Positions 12,592-12,803 of a stretch of 12,803 bases of DNA are shown here, piece after piece. Within the stretch, counting starts at the first letter, position 1, and each line of letters starts with the position of its first letter. The translations under genes were made by a program, and so were the position numbers. The stretch is taken from positions 1 through 12,803 of the forward strand of contig CAJARE010000335.1 of NCBI GenBank assembly GCA_903944255.1, given 5' to 3'. A model generated the notes under the pieces. The model saw only the letters and a program-made list of their open reading frames with translations. It did no database searches and had not been told where the DNA came from. The DNA is from an uncultured beta proteobacterium. GTDB taxonomy: Bacteria; Pseudomonadota; Gammaproteobacteria; Burkholderiales; Burkholderiaceae.

Positions 12592-12621
12592 ACTATACTA
12601 CAAAAGTTGTGAAGTTGTGAA
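12592..12621 (-). promoter_or_regulatory. Promoter of the HTH gene
   Basis: On the minus strand TTCACA (12621-12616, 5 of 6) and TATAGT (12597-12592, 5 of 6) are 18 bases apart. The predicted start at about 12585 gives a leader of about 13 bases that contains GGGAGAGG. This is the best-matched -35/-10 pair in the window and supports the 12572 start codon. Confidence 0.6.
12606..12621. repeat. Tandem 8-base repeat over the -35 of the HTH gene
   Basis: GTTGTGAA occurs twice back to back (12606-12613, 12614-12621), followed by GTT of a partial third copy. One copy contains the -35 and the other lies in the spacer, a plausible operator for a small HTH protein binding as a tandem pair. Confidence 0.45.
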
Positions 12622-12733
12622 GTTTATAAATAAATGAAATAAAAACACAAATACTGTTGTTTTGAGGTTTAGAGCATGGTTTTAGATTGCTTTAGGAGTG
12701 GATTGATAAGCTCTACAAATCAAGCATTAATAG

Positions 12734-12754
12734 AAAAAGCCCGCAATTGCGGGC
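12734..12754 (-). terminator. Rho-independent terminator of the right-edge gene
   Basis: GCCCGCAATTGCGGGC (12739-12754) is a perfect 16-base palindrome forming a 6-pair GC stem with AATT in the loop. On the minus strand it is followed by TTTTT (12738-12734). On the plus strand CTTCAATTG follows, so it works for the minus strand, that is for a gene entering from the right edge. Confidence 0.85.
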
Positions 12755-12756
12755 CT

Positions 12757-12803
12757 TCAATTGAAAACTGGAGCGAATGGATTAAAAGCTTTTGTTAATG
12801 GTC
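12757..12803 (-). CDS. 3' end of a minus-strand gene cut by the right edge (frame undecided)
   Basis: A minus-strand terminator just beyond implies a gene ending here. Two frames are plausible. One reads PLTKAFNPFAPVFN and stops with TGA at 12759-12757, two bases before the hairpin. The other reads TINKSF and stops with TAA at 12784-12782, 27 bases before it; a C-terminal Phe would suit an outer-membrane protein. Too few codons are present to choose, and I assign no function. Confidence 0.3.
   Translation of the reverse strand, partial: PLTKAFNPFAPVFN

Overview
The window looks like core chromosome from a low-to-moderate GC member of the Burkholderiaceae, most like Polynucleobacter. The pointers are a long-form ThiE with an N-terminal extension, a beta-proteobacterial PlsC with an HQSAWE block, a YqjD/YqjE/YqjK-type cluster and very tight gene packing. 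This assignment is an inference from protein style and base composition, not from a database search. I see no integrase, transposase, CRISPR array or recognisable defence locus.

Layout, left to right. (1) 1-2020: thiamine salvage/synthesis genes thiE (+, cut by the left edge) and thiD (-) converge. thiD then stands back to back with tRNA-Asn(GTT), which has its own extended -10 promoter inside the thiD start region and a strong terminator. (2) 2021-4199: two small or medium inner-membrane proteins of unknown function and a secreted beta-barrel resembling the MetA/phenol-degradation outer-membrane family. The second membrane protein overlaps the barrel gene. The spacers here hold a palindromic promoter and a pair of matched hairpins. 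(3) 4259-6010: an IlvD/Edd-family Fe-S dehydratase of the sugar-acid type. (4) 6016-8437 (-): a two-gene lipid unit, fadD then plsC. (5) 8536-9313 (-): a small outer-membrane barrel with its own terminator. (6) 9467-10569: a short MTA/SAH-type nucleosidase (-) and apt (+), divergent, with 20 bases between start codons; one would release adenine and the other would recapture it as AMP. (7) 10576-12572 (-): a probable operon or pair of operons, starting with a tiny HTH/Cys-knuckle protein, then a secreted di-cysteine protein, a zinc-ribbon Smr protein, and the YqjD-YqjE-YqjK-type membrane/envelope cluster. (8) 12734-12803: terminator and last codons of a minus-strand gene cut by the right edge.

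Regulatory signals are the most interesting part. Three genes without a Shine-Dalgarno sequence (thiD, the 2759 membrane protein, the nucleosidase) carry a -10-like hexamer 7 to 13 bases before the ATG, the arrangement expected for leaderless mRNAs. The thiD and tRNA-Asn -10 elements are the same AT block read on opposite strands. Three convergent gene pairs are separated by 5 to 20 bases with no hairpin between them. The HTH gene has a good promoter whose -35 falls in a tandem 8-base repeat, suggesting autoregulation.
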